A DNA stretch of 64,000 bases from Thioalkalivibrio paradoxus. GTDB lineage: Bacteria; Pseudomonadota; Gammaproteobacteria; Ectothiorhodospirales; Ectothiorhodospiraceae. The notes under the pieces were generated by a model that did not search any database, was not told the DNA's origin, and saw only the letters and a program-made list of their open reading frames with translations. Where the stretch lies: positions 248,001-312,000 of the forward strand of contig JAABSC010000002.1 of the NCBI GenBank assembly GCA_011390565.1, read 5' to 3'. Made by a program: the position numbers and the translations under genes. Numbering within the stretch: the stretch's first letter is position 1; each line of letters starts with the position of its first letter. Shown here piece after piece: positions 1 to 9,279 of the stretch.

Positions 1-23
1 GGACGATGGGGCCCGGCGCGGCA

Positions 24-746
24 ATGAATGAAGCCTTGCGGCCCGCGCTCTGGATCCTGATTCCCGCAGCGGGGATCGGTCGACGCATGGGTACCGAGTT
101 GCCCAAGCAGTTTCTGCGCCTGGGCCCTCGCACCGTTCTCGAGCACACGCTGTCCATCTTTCTCGAGCATCCCGCCGTTCGAGGTGTCGCGCTTGTTCTC
201 GGTGCCGGTGTCGACGTGCCCGGGCTGGCTACCCTGCGCGACCGGGACCGGCTCTTCGAGGTACCCGGTGGTGCGGAACGTGCGGACTCGGTACGCAACG
301 GACTGGAATTTCTGGCGCGTCGGGGCAATCCTCTGGATTGGGTGCTGGTTCACGATGCCGCGCGCCCCTGCCTGCCGGTCGAGGATCTGGATCGGCTGAT
401 CCAGACGCTGATGGAAGATCCCGTCGGAGGTATCCTGGCCGCACGCAGCACGGACACTCTGAAATGGTCCGATGCCGAGGGCCGGGTCATTGAAACACTT
501 GATCGGAATCGCGTCTGGCGTGCTCTGACACCGCAGATGTTTCGTCTGGGCCTGTTGCGCGAAGCGTTGAACGCAGCGCTTGCCGAAGGTGTCTCCGTTA
601 CCGATGAGGCCAGTGCGATGGAACGCCAGGGCTTTCGTCCACGGTTGGTGGAAGGGAGTCCGATGAACATCAAGATCACGCGGATCGAGGACCTCGATGC
701 CGCCCGGATGTATCTTCAGAAGCAGAATCGACTAGGGGAATCATGA
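24..746 (+). CDS. ispD: 2-C-methyl-D-erythritol 4-phosphate cytidylyltransferase IspD
   Basis: Third step of the MEP isoprenoid pathway: joins CTP and methylerythritol 4-phosphate to give CDP-ME in the cytoplasm. The N-terminus carries the nucleotide-binding signature IPAAGIGRRMG followed by PKQFL. The mid-protein VHDAARPC and C-terminal TDEASAMER are also typical of the family. I chose the ATG at 24 (240 aa, close to the usual 230-240). An in-frame ATG at 6 would add six residues with no family support. The stop overlaps the next gene's start by 4 bases (ATGA), so the two are translationally coupled. ispF lies 1.8 kb downstream rather than directly adjacent as in many relatives. Confidence 0.95.
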   Translation: MNEALRPALWILIPAAGIGRRMGTELPKQFLRLGPRTVLEHTLSIFLEHPAVRGVALVLGAGVDVPGLATLRDRDRLFEVPGGAERADSVRNGLEFLARRGNPLDWVLVHDAARPCLPVEDLDRLIQTLMEDPVGGILAARSTDTLKWSDAEGRVIETLDRNRVWRALTPQMFRLGLLREALNAALAEGVSVTDEASAMERQGFRPRLVEGSPMNIKITRIEDLDAARMYLQKQNRLGES

Positions 747-1837
747 ATCGCATTCGAGTAATCGACGCTGGATACGTATCACCGCTGGATTCGATGGCCA
801 TCTTTCACGCGATCGCCGAAAACATGAAGGCCGATGACGATCCGGTCGTGACCTTGGTGAATCCGACGCATCCGTTCGTTTCCGTCGGCCTGCACCAGGA
901 TGTCCAGCAGGAGGTCGATCTGGAGTATTGCCAGCAGCACGACCTGAGAGTCATCCGCCGCGATGTTGGCGGCGGCGCGGTCTACCTCAACCGCGACCAG
1001 ATGTTCTTTCACTTCGTGTATCCCTACCGCAAGGCACCGATCCGTGTGGAAGCGATCTACGCCCACTTCATGGCTCCGGTTCTGGCGACCTACCAGGCCC
1101 TCGGTGTTCCTGCGGTGTTTCGGCCGGTCAACGACATTCACGTGAACGGCCGCAAGATCGGCGGCACGGGCTCCGCGCGCATCAACGATGCAACCGTGAT
1201 GGTCGGCAGCTTCATGTTCGATTTCGACATGGACACGATGGCCCAGTGTCTGAAAGTCAGCTCGGAGAAGTTTCGGGACAAGCTGCGACAGGGGATGCAG
1301 GACTACATGACCACGCTGACCCGGGAGCTGGGGCAGGCCCCTGAACGCGAGAAGGTCAAGGGCCTGTTTCTCGAAGCGATCCAGACCCATCTCGGTCTCC
1401 AGCCGGAGTCCTCGGAGATGACCACGGTGGAAACGGCGACACTGGTCAGCGTTCGGGATCAGTTGGGTGATCCGGGCTGGACGCTGCAGCAGGGACGCCG
1501 CCTGGTAGCCAGTGGTGTGAAGATCGCCGCCGGCACCTATCTGTTGGAAGGTGTGCACAAGGCCCGTGGCGGCCTCGTGCGCAGCCGGATGCTGACGCGC
1601 GACGGTATCCTGGAGGATGTCGAGTTCTCGGGCGATTTCACGGTGTTGCCGGCGGATGGCGTCGAGCAGCTCGCGGCAAGACTGCGTGGGGCCGTGTTGC
1701 CGGCAAGTTCCGAATCCGATGCCGCAATACTGCAGGACCACATCGCGCGCGAGATGACTGCCCTGGAACTGGATATTCCGGGCGTCGAGGCGCAGGATTT
1801 CCTGAGTTCGATGATGCAGGGCATGCACCATGAATAA
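743..1837 (+). CDS. Lipoate-protein ligase A family protein
   Basis: 364-residue member of the biotin/lipoate ligase fold. Visible hallmarks are RRDVGGGAVYLN (family RRxSGGGxVxHD), NDIHVNGRKIGGTGSAR with the conserved catalytic lysine, and a C-terminal accessory domain after about residue 240, so the length is close to bipartite E. coli LplA (338 aa). It would attach free lipoate or octanoate to a lipoyl domain. The target protein (dehydrogenase E2, GcvH or a sulfur-oxidation lipoate-binding protein) cannot be told from this window. The start overlaps the ispD stop (ATGA). It is inserted, with the next gene, between ispD and ispF, an unusual place for a lipoate ligase. Confidence 0.85.
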   Translation: MNRIRVIDAGYVSPLDSMAIFHAIAENMKADDDPVVTLVNPTHPFVSVGLHQDVQQEVDLEYCQQHDLRVIRRDVGGGAVYLNRDQMFFHFVYPYRKAPIRVEAIYAHFMAPVLATYQALGVPAVFRPVNDIHVNGRKIGGTGSARINDATVMVGSFMFDFDMDTMAQCLKVSSEKFRDKLRQGMQDYMTTLTRELGQAPEREKVKGLFLEAIQTHLGLQPESSEMTTVETATLVSVRDQLGDPGWTLQQGRRLVASGVKIAAGTYLLEGVHKARGGLVRSRMLTRDGILEDVEFSGDFTVLPADGVEQLAARLRGAVLPASSESDAAILQDHIAREMTALELDIPGVEAQDFLSSMMQGMHHE

Positions 1838-1885
1838 TGGGGTTCTCGTGGGCGCCGGATTCTGTTCGTTTCGGGCCCCGCCGTC

Positions 1886-2548
1886 GTGATTCGCGTCTAC
1901 TGCGAGCGCGATGGCCCCGGATGGTTCATGGAACCGTTGAACATGGCGTCCGGGCTGGCTTTTTTCATCTCGGCCTGGCAGGCGTGGAAACAGCTGGACA
2001 CCGAACGCTGGCGCGAGCAGTGGGATCTTCATCTCCTGTCCGGATTGATCGCGCTGGTGGGCCTTGCCAGCATCCTCTGGCATGCGAGCGCAATGGCATG
2101 GACACAGTGGTTCGATGCGGTGGCGATCGCAACGTTTGCAGCCGTGTACTGGAGTGTTTTCCTGGCACGCATTCAACGCCTGAAGACCCTCGGTATTCTC
2201 GTGGCATGGGCGATCACCGCCGCGGGGCTCACGGGTCTCCTCGCCATCGTGCCCTTGGGGGCGTTCGCCGGAACCTTCTCGTACCTGCCACTGTTGGTGC
2301 TGTTGCTGGTCGGGATGGGCCTGGCCTTTCGGGTCGACCGGCGCCTGGGGCGCGATCTGCTTCTGGCCGCTGCGATCTTCATCCTCGCACTGGTGGTGCG
2401 AGCACTCGATCTCCTGCTTTGTGACTGGGCGGTGGTCGGTACTCATTGGTTGTGGCACTTGCTCGTCGCTGGACTGCTGTTCGTGTTGGTCGACGGCTTG
2501 ATTCGACACGTCCGCCAGCGCGAGGCTCGGGCACGCGATGGCGGCTGA
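1886..2548 (+). CDS. Ceramidase-family (CREST) integral membrane protein
   Basis: 220 residues with about six to seven hydrophobic helices. An N-terminal [18 protein letters not shown] and a C-terminal THWLWHLL match the alkaline ceramidase family of the CREST hydrolase superfamily, in which conserved Asp and His residues bind a metal. A mid-protein LWHAS adds another candidate His. The GTG at 1886 is the first plausible start. The frame is open back to the previous stop at 1835-1837 but has no ATG there, so a slightly longer N-terminus from a rare start is possible. It overlaps ispF by 11 bases. The true substrate is unknown; a hydrolase acting on a membrane amide lipid is inference. Confidence 0.65.
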   Translation: MIRVYCERDGPGWFMEPLNMASGLAFFISAWQAWKQLDTERWREQWDLHLLSGLIALVGLASILWHASAMAWTQWFDAVAIATFAAVYWSVFLARIQRLKTLGILVAWAITAAGLTGLLAIVPLGAFAGTFSYLPLLVLLLVGMGLAFRVDRRLGRDLLLAAAIFILALVVRALDLLLCDWAVVGTHWLWHLLVAGLLFVLVDGLIRHVRQREARARDGG

Positions 2549-3032
2549 CTTTCGGATCGGGCAGGGATTCGACGTGCATGCCTTCGGTCCGGGCCAGTAC
2601 CTGGTTCTCGGCGGGGTTCGTGTACCCCACGATCACGGTTTCCTCGCCCACTCCGATGGTGACGTCCTGTTGCACGCCCTCTGCGACGCGTTGCTTGGTG
2701 CGGCTGCGCTGGGCGACATCGGGCAGCATTTTCCGGACAACGATCCCGCCTACCGCGGCGCTGACAGCCGTCAACTGCTGACCGAAGTCCTGGTCCTCGT
2801 CAGGCAGGCGGGCTGGCAGCCGGTGAACATCGACAGCGTCATCATCGCGCAGACGCCGAAGATGGCGCCCCACATCCCGGAGATGCGCGAAAACATCGCC
2901 CGCGACTGCGGAATCCCGGTCACGGCGGTGAACGTGAAGGCGACCACCACCGAGCGTCTCGGATTCACCGGGCGGGGCGAGGGGATTGCGGCGCAGGCCG
3001 TGGTGCTGCTAAGCGCCGCCGCTACTGGCTGA
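2538..3032 (+). CDS. ispF: 2-C-methyl-D-erythritol 2,4-cyclodiphosphate synthase IspF
   Basis: 164 residues, the usual size. It closes CDP-ME 2-phosphate to MEcPP with loss of CMP in the MEP pathway. Zinc ligands are visible as D12 and H14 in GQGFDVHAF and H46 in [16 protein letters not shown]. The C-terminal [20 protein letters not shown] is the standard end of the family. It begins 11 bases inside the ceramidase-like gene and its last 11 bases overlap the 3' end of the convergent LysR gene. It completes the split ispD...ispF pair. Confidence 0.97.
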   Translation: MAADFRIGQGFDVHAFGPGQYLVLGGVRVPHDHGFLAHSDGDVLLHALCDALLGAAALGDIGQHFPDNDPAYRGADSRQLLTEVLVLVRQAGWQPVNIDSVIIAQTPKMAPHIPEMRENIARDCGIPVTAVNVKATTTERLGFTGRGEGIAAQAVVLLSAAATG

Positions 3033-3924
3033 GCGACGGAGGGTTCCTGGCTTCCGCGGCGAGTGTGGCCTCGACTTCGCGGAGCTTGCTCGTAAAGGCG
3101 AGGGCAGCCGGCGAGGGTGTGCGGTTTCGAAGCCGGATGAACCCGTACTGGCTGTGCATCCAGGGCAATTCCAGGGGCAGGCGCGTCAGCAGTCCGGCTT
3201 CTTCATCCGCTCGAACCTGGCTGGCCGTGGCGAGACCAATGGTGTTGCTGTGGATGACGATGTCCCGCAGCAGGCGAAAAGTGTCCACCCGGATCGTGGC
3301 ATCTATGCTGCCCAAACGGGCAGGCAAGGATGAACTGACGATCGGAAAGGCACGTATCCGCTCCAGCGTGAGCGCGGCTTCGCGCGCGAGGGGGTGTCGC
3401 GGGTTGCAGATGAAATATCCCTGGTGTCTTGGAAGGGTCTCGGTCTCGAAGCGGGAATCGTTCGCGACCGTGCTGATCTCGGCAACCGCGAGGTCGAGCG
3501 TGCCATCGAGTACGGCCTCTAGCAGGGATTGCCAGTCGGTGACGCGGATATCCACCCGGAGACGCGGGTGATCCAGAAGCAGCAGGCCGCATGCCTGCCC
3601 CACCGAGATATTCGCAGGATAAGGGCCAGCACCGATGGTCAGGGAACCGGTCTCGAGCCCAAGGGCCAGCCGCACCTCGCGCTCCACGCTCTTCGCGTCC
3701 TGGAGCAGCAGGCGGCCGCGCTCAAGCACGATCGATCCGATGGGGGTCGGCACGATCCCGGCAGACGTCCGGTCGAAGAGGGGAGCGCCAAGAAGTTCCT
3801 CGAGGGTCTGGATACTTCGGGACAGGGCCGGCTGGCTCAGATTGAGACGTCGGGCGGCCGCGGTGTAACTGCCTTCCTCCGCGAGCGCGACGGCATGCTG
3901 GACGTGGCGCAACTGAAGCCTCAT
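3022..3924 (-). CDS. LysR-family transcriptional regulator
   Basis: 300 residues, the family's typical length. The N-terminal winged helix-turn-helix spans about residues 1-60 ([20 protein letters not shown], then [14 protein letters not shown]), followed by the helical linker and a two-lobed effector-binding domain. It is divergent from the sulfatase at 4047 across a 122-bp, locally AT-rich gap, the classical arrangement for LysR control of a neighbour. Regulation of the sulfatase cluster is therefore inferred. The inducer is unknown. Confidence 0.92.
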   Translation of the reverse strand: MRLQLRHVQHAVALAEEGSYTAAARRLNLSQPALSRSIQTLEELLGAPLFDRTSAGIVPTPIGSIVLERGRLLLQDAKSVEREVRLALGLETGSLTIGAGPYPANISVGQACGLLLLDHPRLRVDIRVTDWQSLLEAVLDGTLDLAVAEISTVANDSRFETETLPRHQGYFICNPRHPLAREAALTLERIRAFPIVSSSLPARLGSIDATIRVDTFRLLRDIVIHSNTIGLATASQVRADEEAGLLTRLPLELPWMHSQYGFIRLRNRTPSPAALAFTSKLREVEATLAAEARNPPSLSQ

Positions 3925-4046
3925 GCGCCTAGATTATAGGAAGCCAAGAAAAAATGCATTGGACAAATCACCAGGCGCGCCACTAGCGTATTCGTCTGAG
4001 CTCGCACACCCGCGCGCAGGCAGGAACCCCAGGAGAACCTTCGTAC

Positions 4047-5606
4047 ATGAATGCTTCGATGTCCGCCTTTCTGCGCGCCTGCGCAGGACTCATGCTGCTG
4101 GTTACGGCGGCAACCACGTTCGCCGACGATTCCAAGCCGAACATCCTGGTGATCTGGGGCGACGATATCGGCCAGTTCAACATCAGCGCCTATAACCAGG
4201 GGATGATGGGATATCAGACCCCCAACATCGATCGCATCGCCAAGGAAGGCGCCTTGTTCACCGACTGGTACGGACAGCAGTCCTGTACCGCCGGTCGTGC
4301 CGCCTTCATTACCGGGCAGTCTCCGATTCGCACCGGCCTGACGAAGGTCGGACTGCCGGGTACCCCCGAAGGCATGCGGGTGGAGGATCCCACGATCGCC
4401 GTCTTCCTCAAGGCGCAGGGGTACACGACCGGCCAGTTCGGCAAGAACCACCTCGGCGACCGTGACGAGATGCTGCCGACCAACCACGGCTTTGATGAAT
4501 TCTTCGGCAATCTGTACCACCTCAACGCCGAAGAAGAGCCCGAGCATGCCGACTATCCGCGTGATCTGAAGCTGGCGGATGGTCGGACCTTCCAGGAGGC
4601 GTTTGGCCCGCGCGGCGTGATCCACAGCTTCGCCGACGGACGGATCGAGGACACGGGGCCGCTGACCCGCAAGCGCATGGAAACCATCGACGAGGAGGTC
4701 AATGACAAGGCGATCGACTTCATCGAGCGCGCTCATGCGGAAGGCAAGCCGTTCTTCGTCTGGTGGAACTCCACGAAGATGCACATCTTCACGCACCTCG
4801 ACGAATCCGCGACCGGCCAGACCGGGCTGGGTGTCTTTGCCGATGGCATGGTCGACCATGACCGCCAGATCGGGGTGCTGTTGGCCAAGCTCGACGAACT
4901 CGGGATCGTGGACAACACCATCATCATGTATTCGACCGACAACGGGGCGGAATCCTTCTCCTGGCCGGACGGCGGGACCACGATGTTCCGGGGCGAGAAG
5001 AACACCAACTGGGAAGGCGGATACCGTGTTCCGACGGCCATCCGGTGGCCCGAGGTCATCGAGCCGGGCACGATCGTCAACGACATCGGCGCCCACGAGG
5101 ACATGTTCCTCACCCTGGTCAACGCGGCCGGTGCGGAGAACGTGAAGGAGGATCTCCTCCAGGGCACCACGATCGGCGGCCGTGACTACAAGGTCCACCT
5201 CGACGGCTACGATCTCGGACCCGCCCTTCGCGGCGAAGCGGAATGGCCGCGCAAGGACTTCATCTACTGGACGGACGACGGCAGCGTGGCCGCGTTGCGC
5301 TACGGGAACTGGAAAGCGACCTTCCTCGTTCAACGCGCACATGGCCTGAACGTCTGGCTCGAGCCCTTCGTTGAGCTTCGTGCGCCGCTGCTGACCAACC
5401 TGCGCATGGACCCCTTCGAACTCGCGCACGAAATCGGCATGGACTACGGCCGCTGGTACGTGGAGCACATGTTCATGATCGCGCCAGCGGCTGCGTACGT
5501 GGCTAGGTGGCTGGATAGCTTCAGGGAGTTTCCGCCGCGCCAGAAGCCCGGAAGCTTCAATCTCGACCGCGTGATGGAAACGGTCATGGCGGGATCGAAC
5601 CAGTAA
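4047..5606 (+). CDS. Periplasmic sulfatase (arylsulfatase family)
   Basis: 519 residues with a clear Sec signal peptide (hydrophobic segment about 8-22, then AATTFA before DDSKPN). The alkaline-phosphatase/sulfatase fold starts at PNILVIWGDDIG with metal ligands D39 and D40. The formylglycine site is C80 in SCTAGRAAFITGQ. This is the CxAxR variant of the usual CxPxR, and the cysteine needed for conversion is intact. A second metal motif is STDNGAE. The long C-terminus (LRMDPFELAHE) resembles the bacterial arylsulfatase subgroup often found beside HAD phosphatases. Substrate unknown. It is divergent from the LysR gene and followed by a hairpin terminator at 5684-5716. Confidence 0.9.
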   Translation: MNASMSAFLRACAGLMLLVTAATTFADDSKPNILVIWGDDIGQFNISAYNQGMMGYQTPNIDRIAKEGALFTDWYGQQSCTAGRAAFITGQSPIRTGLTKVGLPGTPEGMRVEDPTIAVFLKAQGYTTGQFGKNHLGDRDEMLPTNHGFDEFFGNLYHLNAEEEPEHADYPRDLKLADGRTFQEAFGPRGVIHSFADGRIEDTGPLTRKRMETIDEEVNDKAIDFIERAHAEGKPFFVWWNSTKMHIFTHLDESATGQTGLGVFADGMVDHDRQIGVLLAKLDELGIVDNTIIMYSTDNGAESFSWPDGGTTMFRGEKNTNWEGGYRVPTAIRWPEVIEPGTIVNDIGAHEDMFLTLVNAAGAENVKEDLLQGTTIGGRDYKVHLDGYDLGPALRGEAEWPRKDFIYWTDDGSVAALRYGNWKATFLVQRAHGLNVWLEPFVELRAPLLTNLRMDPFELAHEIGMDYGRWYVEHMFMIAPAAAYVARWLDSFREFPPRQKPGSFNLDRVMETVMAGSNQ

Positions 5607-5683
5607 CTCGACCGTACCGAGGTGTTGCGGCAACGAACGGCGGGCGCCTGCTCAGCCTGCAGATGCCAGAGGCATGAATCGGC

Positions 5684-5716
5684 GGGGGGTGAGGGTCTTC
5701 CTTCACCCCCCGTTCT
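5684..5716 (+). terminator. Hairpin terminator after the sulfatase
   Basis: GGGGGGTGAGG pairs with CCTTCACCCCCC across a tiny loop, followed by a short T-rich tail (GTTCTATT). It lies between the sulfatase stop and the HAD gene, whose ribosome binding site (GGAG) begins just downstream. Confidence 0.6.
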
Positions 5717-5731
5717 ATTGGAGAAATGTGA

Positions 5732-6736
5732 ATGGGTTTCAAGACCAAGAATGTGGCATTTCGGCTTTTCGCCGGAACCCTGTTGTTCGTGTGCCTCGCC
5801 GCCGCCAAGGCCGAGCCCTTGCCGTCGTGGAACGCCTCTGAGAGCCGCGACCAGATCGTTTCCTTCGTCGCTGCCGTGACCGATCCCGGGTCGCCGGATT
5901 TCGTTCCGGAGCCCGAACGCATCGCCGTGTTCGACAACGACGGTACGCTCTGGTCCGAACAGCCGGTCTATTTCCAGCTCTTGTTTGCAATCGACCGGGT
6001 ACGCGCGCTGGCCGACGACAACCCGGAGTGGGAGACCACGCAACCCTTCAAGGCGGCGCTCGAAGGCAACATGGAGGCGTTGGTCGCCGCGGGCAAACCG
6101 GGGCTGCTGGAATTGCTGATGGCGAGCCACGCCGGAATGACCACCGAGTAGTTCGCCGCCGTCGTGGGGGAATGGGTGGCCTCGGCCCGGCATCCACGCT
6201 TCGACCGACCGTTCACCGAACTGGTGTTCCAGCCCATGCTGGAACTGTTGAACTACCTGCGCGACAACGGCTTCCAGACCTGGATCGTGTCCGGAGGTGG
6301 CATCGAGTTCATGCGGCCGTGGGTATTCGGAGTCTACGGTGTGCCGCCCGAGCAGGTGATTGGCAGCAGTATCAGGACCCGCTTCGAATGGCGCGGCGGC
6401 GAACCCGTGCTGGTTCGGCTTCCTGAGATGAACTTCATCGACGACAAGGAAGGCAAGCCGGTCGCGATCAACCAGCACATCGGCCGTCGCCCCATCGCCG
6501 CCTTCGGCAATTCGGATGGCGATTCGCAGATGCTGCAGTGGACGACGGCCGGTGATGGCCGCCGCCTCGGTGTGATCGTTCGGCACACGGATGCCGAGCG
6601 CGAGTGGGCGTATGATCGGGAGTCTCACGTCGGGCGGCTGGACCAGGCGCTGGACGAGGCCGCGCAGCGTGGCTGGGTCGTGATTGACATGAAGGAAGAC
6701 TGGGGCCGAATCTATGGCTTCGAGTCTTCCAAGTAA
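5732..6736 (+). pseudogene. HAD-family phosphatase interrupted by an in-frame amber codon
   Basis: A single HAD hydrolase of about 334 codons is encoded in one frame, but codon 140 (TAG at 6149-6151) breaks it. Before the stop are a signal peptide and motif I (VFDNDGTLWSEQ). After it, in the same frame, come motif II (IVSGGGIEFM) and motif III (GNSDGDSQML). The break falls just after GMTTE and before FAAVVGEW; related proteins are expected to have a Gln or Glu there, so one base change from CAG or GAG would explain it. No frameshift is needed. A GTG at 6164 could restart the second half, but that half lacks motif I. It could also be a sequencing error or a read-through site. Confidence 0.8.
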
Positions 6737-6759
6737 CGGATCCGGTCGGCGCCAATCTC

Positions 6760-9087
6760 ATGGCACGCGCTTCGCATTTACCGACGTGGCTGCATGCGCT
6801 CGCGCTTTCGGCCGTGGTCCTGGCGGGGTGCGGTCGCGGTGACGCTCCTGACGCCAGCCACCTGCCTCCTCCCAGCATGGCCATGGATGAGCCGGCGAAT
6901 TCTTCCTATGTGGGCATGGCCGTCTGCGCGGAATGCCACGCGACCGAGACCGCCGCCTGGACCGGCTCCCACCACGACCTCGCAATGGCAAGGGCAGTCG
7001 AGACGACCGTGCTCGGCGATTTCAACGACACGGTCTTCAACCATGGCGGTGTCGAGTCCCGATTCTTCCGGCGTGACGGAGGCTTCTTCGTCATCACGGA
7101 GGGTTCCGATGGCAAGCTCGCGGAATTCGAGCTGAAGTGGACCTTTGGCTGGGACCCGCTCCAGCAGTACCTGGTCGAGTTCCCCGACGGCCGGCTGCAG
7201 GCGCTGGGCGTTGCCTGGGATGCACGCACGCCGGCTGCGGGTGGGCAACGCTGGTTCCATGTCTATGGCGACGAGATCATTCCGGCGGGCGATGAACTGC
7301 ACTGGACCATGCCCGCGCAGAACTGGAACTACATGTGCGCGGACTGTCACTCGACCGGCTACCGGAAGAACTACGATCCGGAGTCCGACCGCTTCGCCTC
7401 GACCTGGACCGACGTGAACGTGGCCTGCGAGGCCTGCCACGGTCCGGGTTCCACGCATGTCGCGCGGGCCAGAGACGAACGTCTGGCCGAGGGGCACGGT
7501 TTTCCGCTGTCGTTCGCGCAGCCCGGGCGTGAGCGCGTCCTGCACGAGGGCGCCACCACGATGTCGATTGTGGGCGGCGACGACGGAGCGCTGCAGGTCG
7601 AAGCCTGCGGTCGCTGCCACGCGCGGCGCGCGCCGATCGCTGACGAGTACCGGCACGGTGCGCCGCTGCTGGACTCCTATCTGCCCGCGCTGCTGACCGA
7701 ATCGCTGTACTTTGCCGACGGGCAGATCCTGGACGAGGTCTTCGAATACGGATCCTTCCGGCAGAGCCGCATGTACGCCGCCGGTGTCGTGTGCACGGAT
7801 TGCCACGAACCGCACAGTCTGCAACTGCGCGCCGAAGGCGATGCGGTCTGCGCCCAGTGTCACCTTCCCGGTCACTACCAGGACGTGAGTCATTCGCACC
7901 ACGAGCCCGGTCCGGGTGCCCCCGGCTGTCGCGACTGTCATATGCCGGTGCGCAACTACATGGTGGTCGATCCCCGCCGCGACCACAGCTTCCGGGTGCC
8001 ACGGCCCGATCTCGCGGCGGAACTGGGTGTGACCAATGCCTGCGCAGCCTGCCACGCCGATCGACCGGATGCATGGAGTGCTGCCGCGGTTCGTGAATGG
8101 CTCGGGCGGGACGCCCTCGGCCTGCAGGATTTCGCGCACGCCTTTGCGGCGGGGCGGGCGGGAAGGATCCAGGCGGCCGATCCGCTGCGGCGAATCGCCG
8201 CAGACCATGAGCAACCCGCCATCGTTCGGGCGACCGCGCTCGATCTCCTGAGCCGCTATCCGGGACCGGAGACCCTCCAGCTCGCGGCGGCTTCCCTCGT
8301 GGATCCGGACCCCGCCGTGCGTCTTGCGGCTCTGGGGACGGTGGAGGCGGCACCAATTTCAGATCGAGTGGCGCTGTTGAAAGACCGGTGGACCGACCCG
8401 GTTCGGGCCGTGCGGATCGAGGCGGCCCGGATGCTGGCGGGTGTCGATCCCCGGGCGCTGGAGCCGGTCGAGCTCAGACATCTCATCGAGGCGATGGGTG
8501 AGTACGTCGATGCGCAGCAGGCGAGCCTGGACCGGCCTTCGGCGCGACTGAATCTCGGTAATCTGTATGCCGAGGCGGGCGATCCCGCCCTCGCGGAAGA
8601 ACAGTATCGCGCTGCGCTCGTGCTGGATCCCACTTTCGAACCCGCATTCGGAAATCTTGCGGATCTCCGGTTCCGTCAGGGGGACGACGTGGCTGCGGGT
8701 GAAATTCTGGCGCGGGGCCTTGATGCAGTGCCGGGCAGCGCCACGCTGCATCATGCGCTGGGCCTATACCAGGTCCGAGCGGGCGACCGGACGGGCGCGC
8801 TGATCTCACTGGCCAGGGCCGTGGAACTGGCTCCGGGGGACCCCCGTTTCATCTACGTCTATGCGATTGGGCTCAACAGCGAGGGTCGACGCGACGAGGC
8901 GATCGCGCATCTGGAGCGCGCGCATATCATTCGCGAAACAGACCAGAATGTGCTGCGGGCGCTGGTGAGCATGAACCTGGAGTCGGGCAACAACGACGCG
9001 GCGCGGACCTACGCGCGGCAGTTGCAGCGGCTCAGGCCTGGGGATGCACAAGTCAAGGAGGTGCTTCGGCAATTGGGTGACGGCTGA
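6760..9087 (+). CDS. Octaheme cytochrome c / TPR lipoprotein
   Basis: 775 residues. The signal sequence ends in a lipobox (LAGC, C24), so the protein is probably an outer- or inner-membrane lipoprotein facing the periplasm. Eight CXXCH haem sites begin at about C56, C193, C223, C283, C345, C364, C390 and C428. A HEAT-like segment follows (about 450-560), then TPR repeats (about 565-775, e.g. ARLNLGNLYAEAGDPALAEEQYRAAL). The layout matches the uncharacterised multihaem cytochrome/TPR proteins found beside sulfatases and phosphatases. No catalytic haem with a changed ligand motif is visible, so electron transfer or a scaffold role is inferred. It starts 23 bases after the HAD gene and may be co-transcribed with it. 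Confidence 0.88.
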   Translation: MARASHLPTWLHALALSAVVLAGCGRGDAPDASHLPPPSMAMDEPANSSYVGMAVCAECHATETAAWTGSHHDLAMARAVETTVLGDFNDTVFNHGGVESRFFRRDGGFFVITEGSDGKLAEFELKWTFGWDPLQQYLVEFPDGRLQALGVAWDARTPAAGGQRWFHVYGDEIIPAGDELHWTMPAQNWNYMCADCHSTGYRKNYDPESDRFASTWTDVNVACEACHGPGSTHVARARDERLAEGHGFPLSFAQPGRERVLHEGATTMSIVGGDDGALQVEACGRCHARRAPIADEYRHGAPLLDSYLPALLTESLYFADGQILDEVFEYGSFRQSRMYAAGVVCTDCHEPHSLQLRAEGDAVCAQCHLPGHYQDVSHSHHEPGPGAPGCRDCHMPVRNYMVVDPRRDHSFRVPRPDLAAELGVTNACAACHADRPDAWSAAAVREWLGRDALGLQDFAHAFAAGRAGRIQAADPLRRIAADHEQPAIVRATALDLLSRYPGPETLQLAAASLVDPDPAVRLAALGTVEAAPISDRVALLKDRWTDPVRAVRIEAARMLAGVDPRALEPVELRHLIEAMGEYVDAQQASLDRPSARLNLGNLYAEAGDPALAEEQYRAALVLDPTFEPAFGNLADLRFRQGDDVAAGEILARGLDAVPGSATLHHALGLYQVRAGDRTGALISLARAVELAPGDPRFIYVYAIGLNSEGRRDEAIAHLERAHIIRETDQNVLRALVSMNLESGNNDAARTYARQLQRLRPGDAQVKEVLRQLGDG

Positions 9088-9279
9088 CCCGGAGCACGTC
9101 CGGGGGGAAACCGCTGTGCGCCGCTCTGTGTTGGGATGAGGCGTCGCCGAAAAAGCACCCGTCGGTGCGGCTAGATTCTGTCCGCTAACGCTTTGCAGGC
9201 TTGTGTAAGTAACATTCCAAATCTATGGACTGGATCGGGATTCCGGCTACGGAACTCGATCTGGGTAATCGCAAGAGGC

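Noticed and set aside
779..2509. Long open frame (576 codons) on the minus strand across lplA and the ceramidase-like gene
   Set aside because: It is antisense to two well-supported overlapping genes, is rich in His, Gln and Arg, and has no recognisable domain; high GC at third positions creates such frames.
3921..5633. Open frame of 570 codons antisense to the sulfatase
   Set aside because: The plus-strand product has a signal peptide and active-site motifs; the antisense frame has none.
6149..6151. Amber codon as a programmed pyrrolysine or other special codon
   Set aside because: No pyrrolysine gene or enhancer-like structure is seen and the family does not use it at this place; mutation or sequence error is simpler.
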